A DNA stretch of 64,000 bases from Orychophragmus violaceus (taxonomy: Eukaryota > Streptophyta > Magnoliopsida > Brassicales > Brassicaceae), in assembly GCA_030180135.1 (NCBI GenBank), contig CM058232.1, positions 62,331,330 through 62,395,329 of the forward strand. Direction: 5' to 3'. A program made the position numbers and the translations under genes. Positions within the stretch are counted from its first letter, which is position 1, and each line of letters begins with the position of its first letter. The notes beneath the pieces were generated by a model. That model had not been told where the DNA came from. It was given only the letters and a program-made list of their open reading frames with translations, and made no database searches. Positions 54,706 to 64,000 of this stretch are shown one piece after another.

Positions 54706-56218
54706 TGAATCCGAGATGGACTCCATGTCTGTCAACCGAGTGTTTTCACTGGTTGATTTACCCGCTGGTGCTAAAGCCATCGAGTGTAAATGGATCTTCA
54801 AGAAGAAGATTGACATGGATGGAAATGTCCATATTTACAAGGCCAGGTTGGTGGCAAAAGGTTTCAAGCAAATTCATGGTATAGACTATGATGAAACCTA
54901 TTCACCAGTGGCCATGATGAAATCTATTCGGATTCTCCTAGCAACTGCCGCTTATTATGATTATGAGATTTGGCAGATGGATGTGAAAACCGCCTTCCTG
55001 AATGGAATCCTGGAGGAGGATGTGTATATGACACAGCCTGACGGTTACATTGATCCTAAGAATGCTGGGAAAGTATGCAAACTTCATAAATCCATTTATG
55101 GATTGAAGCAAGCATCCAGGAGTTGGAATCTTCGTTTTGATGAGGCAATAAAGAATTTTGACTTCATCAGAAACAAGGAAGAACAATGTGTGTATAAGAA
55201 AACTAGTGGGAGCAAAGTGGCGTTTCTTATCCTATATGTCGATGACATATTGCTTCTTGGAAATGATATTCCAATGCTGAAGTCTGTTAAAGACTGGCTG
55301 GGAAGTTGTTTTTCCATGAAGGACATGGGTGAAGCCGCGTATGTTCTTGGAATCCGAATCTTTAGAGACAGATCTAAAAAGCTGATTGGACTTTGTCAAG
55401 ATGCTTATATAGACAAAATCCTGCATCGATTCGGAATGGATAAATCCAAGAAAGGATTCACGCCAATGATACATGGTGCTACACTAAGCAAGGATCAGTG
55501 TCCTAAAACACCTGATGAGCTTAAGCGCATGAGTAGGATTCCTTATGCTTCGGCTATAGGATCTATCATGTATGCCATGATCTGTACTCGTCCTGATGTT
55601 GCTTATGCACTAAGCATGACGAGTAGGTACCAGTCTAATCCAGGTGAGAGTCACTGGATTGCCGTAAAGAATATCCTGAAGTATTTGAGGAATACTAAGG
55701 ATAAGTTCTTGGTTTACGGAGGAAGTGAAGTGCTTGAAATGAGTGGATTCACGGATGCAAGTTTTCAGACAGATAAAGATGATTTCCGGTCACAGTCTGG
55801 TTACATCTTCTGTCTGAATGGCGGTGCAGTAAGTTGGAAGAGCTCCAAGCAGAGCACCGTGGCAGATTCCACAACTGAAGCTGAATACATCGCTGCTTCA
55901 GAAGCTGCGAAGGAAGGAGTTTGGATAAGGAACTTCTTGATTGAACTCGGTGTATTCCCAAATGCTACTGAGCCACTAGCACTGTATTGTGACAACAATG
56001 GTGCAATTGTTCAAGCTAAGGAACCGAGACATCATCAGAAATCAAAACATATTATGAGAAGGTATCACCTGATTCGTGATATAGTGAATAGAGGTGAAGT
56101 GATGGTCAGCAGAGTTCCCACTGATGAGAACGTGGCTGACCCGTTGACAAAGCCACTCCCGAGACCTAAGCACGAGTTGCATACTGCTGCTGTAGGAATT
56201 AGAGATATTCAAATGTAA
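54706..56218 (+). pseudogene. Copia-E pol, second part (RT and RNase H)
   Basis: Open frame to 56218 that continues KWREAT of the first part with ESEMDSMSVNRVFSLVDLPA. RT has LYVDDILLLG (about 55230); RNase H has TDASFQ, TTEAEY and CDNNGA, ending GIRDIQM. No internal stop. Together with the first part it would form about 1,320 codons with a single nonsense codon. Confidence 0.92.
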
Positions 56219-57053
56219 TCTTTTTTTGAGTGGGAGTTGTGAGGGCTTTATTTTAGTTATTTTGATTGGTTCATGTAAACATTTTTAAATGTTAATGAAA
56301 TTTTTATTTCTGGATTATTTTTAACTGTGATACAAAATAATCGTTCCAAAATGATTCATGTCATTATATATGGGCCATCGAAGTACATGAGTAGACTTGA
56401 TCCTGAAACCCCATATTTAACGAAATGACATAAATCATAATGTCCATGGTCGAAGGTTGTTGAAATTGGAACACCAACAACCACTTGAGACTAGAGTGTG
56501 TTGAGACTTATGACCAAGTTTCGAGGGGTCATAGATGCGCGGCATCAAAGTCGACACATAGTTATATGTAGGGGAGCATATGACCGGACATGGCCCGCTG
56601 ATGAGAACTCTACAAGATATTAATATCTGTGTCATGAGAGGTTCTCATTTACGACTATAGAGTATAGTCCTTAGACCTGAGTTTGCATGCATGTGGCTGC
56701 ACATGGATTGATGCGCTTTGATCATTGTCTAACGCTGTTTCGTAACTGGGAGCTATAAGGACCTTGGTTGGGTGTATTATAAAGTGTGTAGTTCATAGTG
56801 ATGGAACAAGATGGGATTTGTCCCTGCCGTTTAACGGAGGAAATATCTCTAGGCCAATCGGAGACTTGATAGCTGGTAAGAGAGTGGCCACTCCCAAACG
56901 GACTTGCCCAAGTCGTTTGAATTGTCAGTATCAAATCTGGTCCGATGAACATGGTCTGGCTATATAAGGATGACACGCATCTTGCCTTATGCCAGATCGA
57001 GATATTGAGACAAAAGGATTAGGGAATGTAGGATTCCAGTACAAGTGGGAGAT
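56219..57053 (+). other. Copia-E 3' UTR with polypurine tract
   Basis: 835 bp. GAGTGGGAGTTG follows the pol stop, and AAGTGGGAGAT precedes the LTR. It is closely similar to the Copia-D 3' UTR (60390-61206), including an 84-codon antisense frame (56722-56976). Confidence 0.85.
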
Positions 57054-57701
57054 TGTTGGGAATGTCCTGAAATCTACTGTACTATCTCTAGAAAGTATGA
57101 TAAGTGTCGAGATCAGACATAAGTCATAAATACTGGGTGATCATGATGACTTGCTAGAGCCCGCTCTTGATCTATAAGTTTAGGACTTATTGCCAGTATT
57201 GTATGATCCCAAAGGGTCACACACCATAGCTAACGGGAAAGTTAAAATGGAAGTAATACGGTAAGATGCAAGGCATTTACTGTATTTGTACAGAGAATTG
57301 GGCCAGACAAAATACAGGTTTTTGTCTGATTTGGGTCTTGGGCCCAAAAGCCTAATAGGCCATTAGTTTAATTACTTGGGCCCATATAAGGAAGAGGGGA
57401 TTCGCCATTAAGACCACAAGTCTGCGATTTTATTAGGTCTGGCCGTCCTCTCTCTCTCTCTCTCTGTTGTTCTAACTTTGGTCTAGCAGCCTGATCCAGT
57501 AGCTTGTAAGAGTGTGGATACCTAGGAGGAGCCGGTTATCATCAGCTCTTACAGATCTCGATATTCCTTTGATCAATCCGCTGCAATCACAAGGTAATGA
57601 TCCTGATCTGTTTATGATTCAACTGCAAATCACCTAGATCCTAGTTGATTATGTTATGTTGTAATCTGATAATTACACCAATGAACACACATAATCCAAC
57701 A
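57054..57701 (+). repeat. Copia-E 3' LTR
   Basis: 648 bp, six longer than the 5' copy because of a longer CT microsatellite near 57450. Ends AATCCAACA before target copy TGTAG. Confidence 0.94.
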
Positions 57702-58165
57702 TGTAGGACGATCGGAATGGAGAACAACCAAGTCAACTAAGGCCACCCGGCTGCTCCACTTGACCAAGCTCATGGCCGTGATACAAGCCATAGGCGTCCG
57801 GCTCGACCGTCTGAAACAACCCGTCAACCAACAACCTCGAACTGACAGAACCATAGCCTTGAACCGCAGAACGGACGAGCAGGACGAGCGGCGTACAACC
57901 GAGACGTCCAACTAGACGATACAGACGATGAAATGCCCGACCTAGACGACGATCGGCACAACCATCACCGTCGACCTCCTGACTGACACGATCCGAGCCA
58001 TCGTGGTTGCATACGCGACAATGAAATACAACGTCCCAATTTAATGACGTGAAACTAAAGCCTTCCACTTTTGCAGCAAGGTCGACCCTGAAGCCTACCT
58101 CGAATGGGAACGAAGGATGGAGCATATCTTCGATTACTACGCATACAACGACCGCATGAACATAG
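57702..58165 (+). pseudogene. Element H gag fragment (Ty3/gypsy type)
   Basis: Continues element H after the Copia-E insertion. A plus-strand frame contains MAVIQAIGVRLDRLKQ and later DPEAYLEWERRMEHIFDYY (about 58080-58135), the conserved gypsy gag motif (F-x-G-K-x-DPxAYLxWE-x-K in relatives). Several stops lie in between. It ends near 58165, where sequence of another LTR begins. Confidence 0.7.
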
Positions 58166-59397
58166 TATTAGAGAGGAAGATGAAATGGTAGAGGAGAGGC
58201 TGAAGTCATGAAGACAAAGTCGAGCCTCATCCTATGAAGAAGACTTGAAGTGTCTCACAAGCAAGTGAATGTGTGCTTAAGTGTGCAACAAGGCATCTAA
58301 GTTTAAGTCAAGATGTCTAAGTGTGGATGATTCCTTGGGATTATTAGAAAGGAGGAGAGGCTGGTTAAACAAAAAAAGCCGAGACTCCTTGATGAAGCTT
58401 ATACAAGCAAAGGGCCGAGTCTCACTTAAGTAATAAGGTGGACATGAAGTGAAACATGGTGGACGTGCAATATGGTGGACAAAGTCATGAAGTATGCAAA
58501 AGAGGGATACAATCAAGTCTTACATTAAGCAAGTTCAGAATGTTCAAATGTGTGATCAAGAAGGAGTCACATGTGGAGTTAAGGTCTGAACACAAGTGAA
58601 GACCAGTCACTTTCACCATTTGGGAGTGTGCTTTCTCTCTCTCCAGACATGCAACACGCCAAATAAGAGAGGAGAGGTCACTTTCAGTGTAAGAAGACAC
58701 CAAAACCGAAATGGAGAGAAGAAGATCCAACCATTGATTCAAAACTCGTTTTCCCTCCATTGAATCAATGGCTGAGATGTATTCATTACTTATCTTTGTT
58801 TATTGTTGTCTTAACCTAATTGTGAGCCTATTTAAAGGTCTCCCACGCCATTGTAATGCTTTGCTAATTCACAATACAATTCAAGACATATTGTTACAAA
58901 CAAAGTCTCTCTTCTTCTCTCTTCTCTTTGTCGGTTTTATTCTCTGTCTATCATTGTGTTCTTCAATCAGGAACAATGTAGACTCATGTAAGAGACACGG
59001 TTTGGCTGCTAAAGGCAGTCCAAAACACACTTGGATAGTTCTTCCATAACTAATCCAAGTGATCAACCGGTTTCATTAATGCTCTTACACTCTTTTCTTC
59101 TTTAGAACATCTCTTAGCTAATTACTGATTTGGTTCCATTGTCATGAGTAAACTCTCCTGATGAGATGTTAAGCTGTTGGAGACATTTTTATATAGCTAA
59201 AGTGTTCATTCTCTTAGTAAACTCTTCCTTACAACCGCAACCCTAGTTTTCTCTCTCTAAGCGGCTTAAGAACCCTAATCGGGTCTTAAGCTTCTCTCTT
59301 CAATTCTTCACTCATTCTATCTCATTCTCTCAATCCAAACTTGATATTCAGAGCTTCCTCATGGATGTCTCTTGATATTATAACATGGTATCAGAGC
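58166..59397 (+). repeat. Element I: LTR-like segment with primer site, truncated
   Basis: No coding frame. The right end CTTGATATTATAACA (59385) is followed directly by TGGTATCAGAGC (59386-59397), so this is a 5' LTR about 1.2 kb long. The left boundary is not clear. CT-rich transcribed-type sequence lies at 58900-59300. Only one copy is in the window. Confidence 0.65.
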
Positions 59398-59748
59398 CAC
59401 AAGTTCTTGGCTGCAAATTGCTTCAAGATAGAGAGCAAAATTTGTCTTGTTTAGTCTTTTACTTCCGCAATGGACCAAGCTTCTGATTTACTTGGTTCAT
59501 GTCCATTAAGACTTGTTGCTCTACCTTCCATGAGAGCTAACAAGTAGTTGATGAAAAATCAGAGAAGAGCAAGAACACATCTTTGCTTCTTTCACTCTTG
59601 TCTCTCTGATTTTGTCATCTTGCTTCCGCAATGTTTTGATATGGACTAAGCTTCTGTTCAGTTGGTTCCATTCTCTTTTTCATTAGTCAAACTGAGAAAA
59701 ACACTCAGTCCCTGAACCATTGATTATGTTCTTGCTTGTTGCTCCATT
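59398..59748 (+). other. Element I leader fragment
   Basis: 350 bp after the primer site, with two similar stretches containing CTTCCGCAATG and GAC.AAGCTTCTG. It ends at the Copia-D insertion. Confidence 0.5.
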
Positions 59749-60389
59749 TGAAGGATTATGTGTGTTCATGGTTTAATTCATCAGATTACAACCTAGCACA
59801 TAATCAACTAGGATCTAGGTGATTTGCAGTTGAATCATAAACAGATCAGAATCATTACCTTATGATTGCAGCGGATTGATCAAAGGAATGAAGAGATCAC
59901 AGAGAGCTGATGATAACCGGCTCCTCCTAGGTATCCACACGCTTACAAGCTACTGGATCAGGCTGCTAGACCAAGTTGGAATCAACAGAGAGAGAGACGA
60001 CGGCTGAGGCAAAAATCGCAGAGCCTTAGGGCTTAATGGCGCCTCCTCTTCCTTATATGGGCCCAAGGAATTAACCTAATGGCCTATTGGGATTTTGGAC
60101 CCAAGGCCCAAATCAGACAAAAAGACTGTATTTTGTCTGGCCCAATTCTCTGTACAAATACAGTAAATGCCTTGCATCTTACCGTATTAATTCCTTGTTA
60201 ACTTTCCTGTTAGCTATGGTGTGTGACCCTTTGGGATCATACAATACTGGTAATAAGTCCTAAACTTATAGATCAAGAGCGGACTCTAGCAAGTCATCAT
60301 GATCACCCAGTATTTATGACTTATGTCTGATCTCGACACTTATCATACTTTCTAGAGATAGTACAGTAGATTTCAGGACATTCCCAACA
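59749..60389 (-). repeat. Copia-D 3' LTR
   Basis: 641 bp; on the plus strand TGAAGGATTATGTG...TTCCCAACA. It resembles the Copia-E LTR in reverse, with the end CCTTCA in place of CCAACA. The complement of the purine tract follows at 60390. Confidence 0.92.
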
Positions 60390-61206
60390 ATCTCCCACTT
60401 GTACTGGAATCCTACATTCCCTAATCCTTTTGTCTCAATATCTCGATCTGGCATAAGGCAAGATGCGTGTCATCCTTATATAGCCAGACCATGTTCATCG
60501 GACCATATTTGATACTGACAATGCAAACGACTTGGGCAAGTCCGTTTGGGAGTGGCCACTCTCTTACCAGCTATCAAGTCTCCGATTGGCCTAGAGATAT
60601 TACCTCCGTTAAACGGCAGGGACAAATCCCATCTTGTTCCATCACTGTGAACTACACACTTTATAATACACCCAACCAAGGTCCTTATAGCTCCCAGTTA
60701 CGAAACAGCGTTAGACAATGATCAAAGCGCATCACTCCATGTGCAGCCACATGCATGCGAACTCAGGTCTAAGGACTATACTCTATAGTCGTATATGAGA
60801 ACCTCTTGTGACACAGATATTAATATCTTTTAGAGTTCTCATCAGCGGGCCATGTCCGGTCATATGCTCCCCTACATATACCTATGTGTCGACTTTGATG
60901 CCGCGCATCTATGACCCCTCGAAACTTGGTCATAAGTCTCAACACAATCTAGTCTCAAGTGGTTGTTGGTGTTCCAATTTCAACAACCTTCGACTATGGA
61001 CACTATGATTTATGTCATTTTGTTAAATATGGGGTTTCAGGATCAAGTCTACTCATGTACTTCGATGGCCCATATATAATGACATGAATCATTTTGGAAC
61101 GATTATTTATATCACAGTTAAAATAATCCAGAAATCATAAATTTCATAACCATAAAATATTATGTTTACATGAACCTTTCAAAACAACTAAATAAAGCCC
61201 TTTACA
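60390..61206 (-). other. Copia-D 3' UTR
   Basis: Similar to the Copia-E 3' UTR, including the 84-codon antisense frame (60467-60721, about 80 of 84 residues alike). At 61207-61215 AACTCCCCT is a one-base-shorter form of the complement of AGTGGGAGTT and marks the switch to a Copia-A-type core. Confidence 0.85.
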
Positions 61207-61215
61207 AACTCCCCT

Positions 61216-63640
61216 GAAATTAAGACTACATCTTAATTTCACTTATCCTACAGCTACAGTCCGCGACTCGTGCTTAGGCCTAAGGAGTGGCTTCGTTAAT
61301 AGATTAGCAACGTTCTCATTCGTTGAAACTTGCTGATCTACTTAACACCTCTGTCATTTATCTCACGGAATAGGTTATACCTACCCTCAAGGTGTTTGGA
61401 CCTCTGATGTGCAGCTAGTCTCATCTATGCTGGGAATCACATCAAGTTCAGTGATGAACTCTTCTTTCCAAACAACCTCTTTCGCCGCTACCCAAGCTGC
61501 GAAATGTTCAGCTTAAGTCATGGAGTCAGCAACAGTGCCTTGCACCGCCAGACAGACACAAGATATAACCGGACTGTGACCGGAAATCATCTTTGTCTGT
61601 TGGAAACTTGCCTTTCAGACTCTACCGACTTGTAGCACCTCACTTTCTCTGTAAATCAAGAACTTATCCTAAGTATTTTCCAAATACTTGAGGATATTCA
61701 TTACGTCTATCCAGTGATTCTTTGCTGGATTTGACTGGTCTTTACTTGTCTTGCTTAACATTAAAGCAACATCAAAACAAGTACGTGTCATGGCATACAT
61801 GATAGATCCAATTGCCGACGCATATGGAATCTCATCCATGCATTCAAGCTCAGCAGATATCGTAGGACACTGTTTCTTGCTTAACGTAATGCCATGTGAC
61901 ATTGGCATAAAACCCTTCTTGGAATGCTAAAAACGTGTAGGACTTTGTCAATTTAAGAATCCTGACTTTGTCCTATCAGCTCTTTTGGATCTCTATCTTT
62001 AGATCCAAAATCCAAGAACATACGTGGCTTTACCCATGTCAATCATAAAACAACTCCCAAGCCAGTCCTTTACCGACTGCAGCATTGGAACGTTATTTCC
62101 GAGAATCAGTATGTCATCGACATACACTATGAGAAATGCAACATCGCTCCCACTTATCTATTAGTAAACGCACAGTTCCACTTCGTTCCTGTTCAAGTCA
62201 AAACCTTGACTACTTCAACAGAACAAAGATTCCAACTCCGATATGCTTGCTTCTATCCATGAATGGATCGATGAAGCTAACTTACATACAGTATAATTTT
62301 TCGGAGTCCGGGCTCACTTTCGCTTCTGTGAATTTCGCAGGTTCGTCACTTTCAATGATCATCAGATCATGGCAACTAATCACGAGAAATCACTCTCGGA
62401 TTAGTGACGGATTCATTCAGATCTGCGAACTTCAGGCTCTACAGGTGTAGATTCTACAGAAATCTGTAAATCCATCCGCTGCTCTCCCTCAACAGGTTGA
62501 GCAGCCTCCTGTATTTCTCGAATTTCTTCGAGTTATACTTTTACTCCCACTGTTCTTCTTGGAAAGTAACTTCCCTTTTAGAAAACAGAATTCCGAACAA
62601 CCTAACTTCGTTTTCGGAATGGACGTAAAAAGTAACAAGCCTTGGTTTCCCTAGGACAACCAGCGAAGTAGCACAACTACAAATACTCAGTAAAGACGAA
62701 TTTGGATCATTTCCAGTCCACATTTATGTGGTGTCTTTCAACTGATATTGGTGGAACTATTTCAGCGTAAACTTAGATATTTCTAGAGCGTTATTCTTAA
62801 AGAATATCATGGAAGATTCGTGTGACTCATCTTTAATCATTTCTAATAAGATCTGATTCTTTCTCACAGAAACACCTCCAGGTTTTCAGGAGATATGAGC
62901 TGTGAAACGACTTCACCCTCATTCAGATGATCACACTATCAATGACTTAAGTATTCTCACTCGTGATCTAATCCAGAGTCTCAATACTTATGTCACTCAG
63001 ATTCTATACCTCATTCTGGAACTCTTTCGACCATTTCAAAGAATTCCGACTCGTGTCTCATCAAATGAACACAGTCATGCTCACTGAAGTAATCAGTAGA
63101 GACAATGAAGTACAGGAAATTTTCTCTGGCATTACTGCTCATCGGGCCACATACATGAGTATGTTCAAGGTCCAATAAGCCTTTGGGCCTTTCTCTAGCT
63201 CGGCTAAGATGGGCTCTTTGTCTTTTGGTCCAGTAAGCAGAATTCAAGTCTCATAAGATATCCGATCAAATGAGCCCAAAAGTCCATAACTATGGGATTT
63301 CTGAATCCGACTTACTCTATGTGACCAAAACATTTACGCCAAGAAAAATCAGGTTTAATTCTTCAGATTTAAACCAATTCGGTATTTATGTTACATTTAG
63401 GCACTCTTTGGTTTAAGATATAAAACCCATTCCTTGAATAGGGTGCTACAATTAATATTTCATTGAGATCAAAAGAACAAAACTTGTCTTTTATCAAAAT
63501 GAAAAACATTCAAATTCTTACAAGAAAATGAAAGACAACTCTGCTTAAAGCAGGTACATTGTAGCAATTACTTAATACAAAACAAAGCCTCAAAGGCATC
63601 TACGAGTGAAAACCCTACGGCTGAGGCAGCATCCATAGCT
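61216..63640 (-). pseudogene. Copia-D decayed RNase H, RT and integrase
   Basis: Pieces read right to left: integrase 'HVCGPMSSNARENFLYFIVS' (63011-63247) and RT-RNase H boundary 'IPYASAIGSIMYAMTRTC' (61669-61908), with stops and deletions between. About 98% like Copia-A where compared, but with one copy of the 70-bp linker unit. Confidence 0.85.
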
Positions 63641-64000
63641 CCTTCCAGACATGCAGTTCCACTTGCCCTTCCTTCAACGTTCTACTGTTGCTTAGGCTCT
63701 GCATATTATAACAAATATCAGTGCCACAACCAGTATCCAATACCTATAAGGTAGAACTTGAAGTAATAACATGAATACCTGAGGAAGTAGTCTCATACAT
63801 CAACTTCAACTCCTCATAATCTTCCATGAATTTAATGCAATCTCTCTTCCAATGCCCAGTCTCTTTACAGTAGCAGCACTTACCAACGTAAGATGTATCT
63901 GACTCGGGCTCAGAAGACACACGCTTGCCATGATTCAAAATCTGGACAACTTTGTCTTCACCCTTGTCAGCACTAGGTTTAGTAAACTTACCCTTCTCCA
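63641..64000 (-). pseudogene. Copia-D gag/protease, C-terminal part
   Basis: Minus strand; zinc knuckle CCYCKETGHWKRDC (about 63845-63890) and a single DTGCGTDIC protease motif near 63700-63740, after a stop. The rest of gag lies outside the window. Very close to Copia-A gag. Confidence 0.8.

Larger units (their letters stand above)
32588..57701 (+). mobile_element. Copia-E: Ty1/copia element holding an Athila-type element and Copia-F
   Basis: Flanked by TGTAG (32583-32587 and 57702-57706). LTRs of 642 and 648 bp start TGTTGGGAATGTCC and end AATCCAACA. By eye they differ at about six bases plus a CT microsatellite. Without inserts (G 34480-44299, F 46979-54700) it is about 7.6 kb. Its polyprotein would be intact but for one TAG stop at 44715-44717, a deletion at the G insertion that affects only the leader, and the F insertion. 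It inserted into the leader of element H. Confidence 0.94.
59749..64000 (-). mobile_element. Copia-D: Ty1/copia element with decayed core, right end off the window
   Basis: Minus strand. The 3' LTR (59749-60389) and 3' UTR are Copia-E type; the core from about 61216 to the window end is Copia-A type with the same defects. The left flank CCATT (59744-59748) would be the target copy; the partner lies outside. Confidence 0.9.

Noticed and set aside
56722..56976. 84-codon antisense frame shared by Copia-E and Copia-D
   Set aside because: Noncoding 3' UTR of two related elements; no start context, motif or selection signal visible.
57733..58125. 130-codon minus-strand frame opposite the H gag
   Set aside because: The plus strand encodes recognisable gypsy gag; this is its shadow.
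58768..59049. 93-codon frame in the element I LTR
   Set aside because: No domain, lies in LTR sequence directly upstream of a primer site.

Overview
The window is plant nuclear heterochromatin, almost certainly from a Brassicaceae genome close to Arabidopsis. The evidence is an Athila-type Ty3/gypsy element with a tRNA-Asp primer site, many Ty1/copia elements with initiator-tRNA-Met primer sites, CCCTAAA-type telomere-like repeats, and remnants of two gene families expanded in Brassicaceae (RPA1-like OB-fold genes and At1g67623-like F-box genes). No bacterial-style genes, rRNA, tRNA or CRISPR were seen. The species cannot be fixed from the sequence alone.

Layout, left to right. (1) 1-7209: Copia-A, minus strand, with one LTR cut by the window edge and a decayed pol. 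(2) 7210-8169 and 24086-24487: two halves of a minus-strand RPA1-like gene relic, split by Copia-B. (3) 8170-24085: Copia-B (plus; target duplication AAAGA), which holds Copia-C (minus, 10133-17871; GTTTA) in its gag and a short non-autonomous LTR element T (21975-23569; TATTG) in its 3' LTR. (4) 24488-28289: the only gene-like island, two tandem F-box-like paralogues, both with in-frame stops and each followed by telomere-like repeats. (5) 28290-32587: a minus-strand gypsy pol fragment, an unassigned segment, and the 5' end of element H (LTR, primer site, leader). (6) 32588-57701: Copia-E (TGTAG), which carries the Athila-type element G (34480-44299) in its leader and the nearly intact Copia-F (46979-54700; GCCAC) inside its pol. 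(7) 57702-59748: the rest of H (gag) and the 5' end of another LTR element, I. (8) 59749-64000: Copia-D (minus), running off the right edge.

Copia A, C, D, E and F belong to one broad family. Their shared plan is an LTR of about 640-670 bp, an iMet primer site, a leader of about 1.5 kb with a variable island, a gag-PR-IN-RT-RH polyprotein of about 1,325 codons, an 840-bp 3' UTR, and a purine tract. Only F has an uninterrupted polyprotein. By-eye LTR differences agree with the nesting: B about 2%, T about 1.4%, E about 0.9%, C about 0.6%, F about 0.5%, G about 0.3% (substitutions only).

The most interesting signals are: clusters of the self-complementary core CGATCG in unrelated retroelements (Athila G and the Copia group), placed in LTRs, leaders and exactly between protein domains; a shared defective coding core in Copia-A and Copia-D that sits between termini of two different LTR subfamilies, with a junction at an internal polypurine-like tract; and four conserved AGTGGGAG tracts in each Copia element that could act as extra plus-strand primers.
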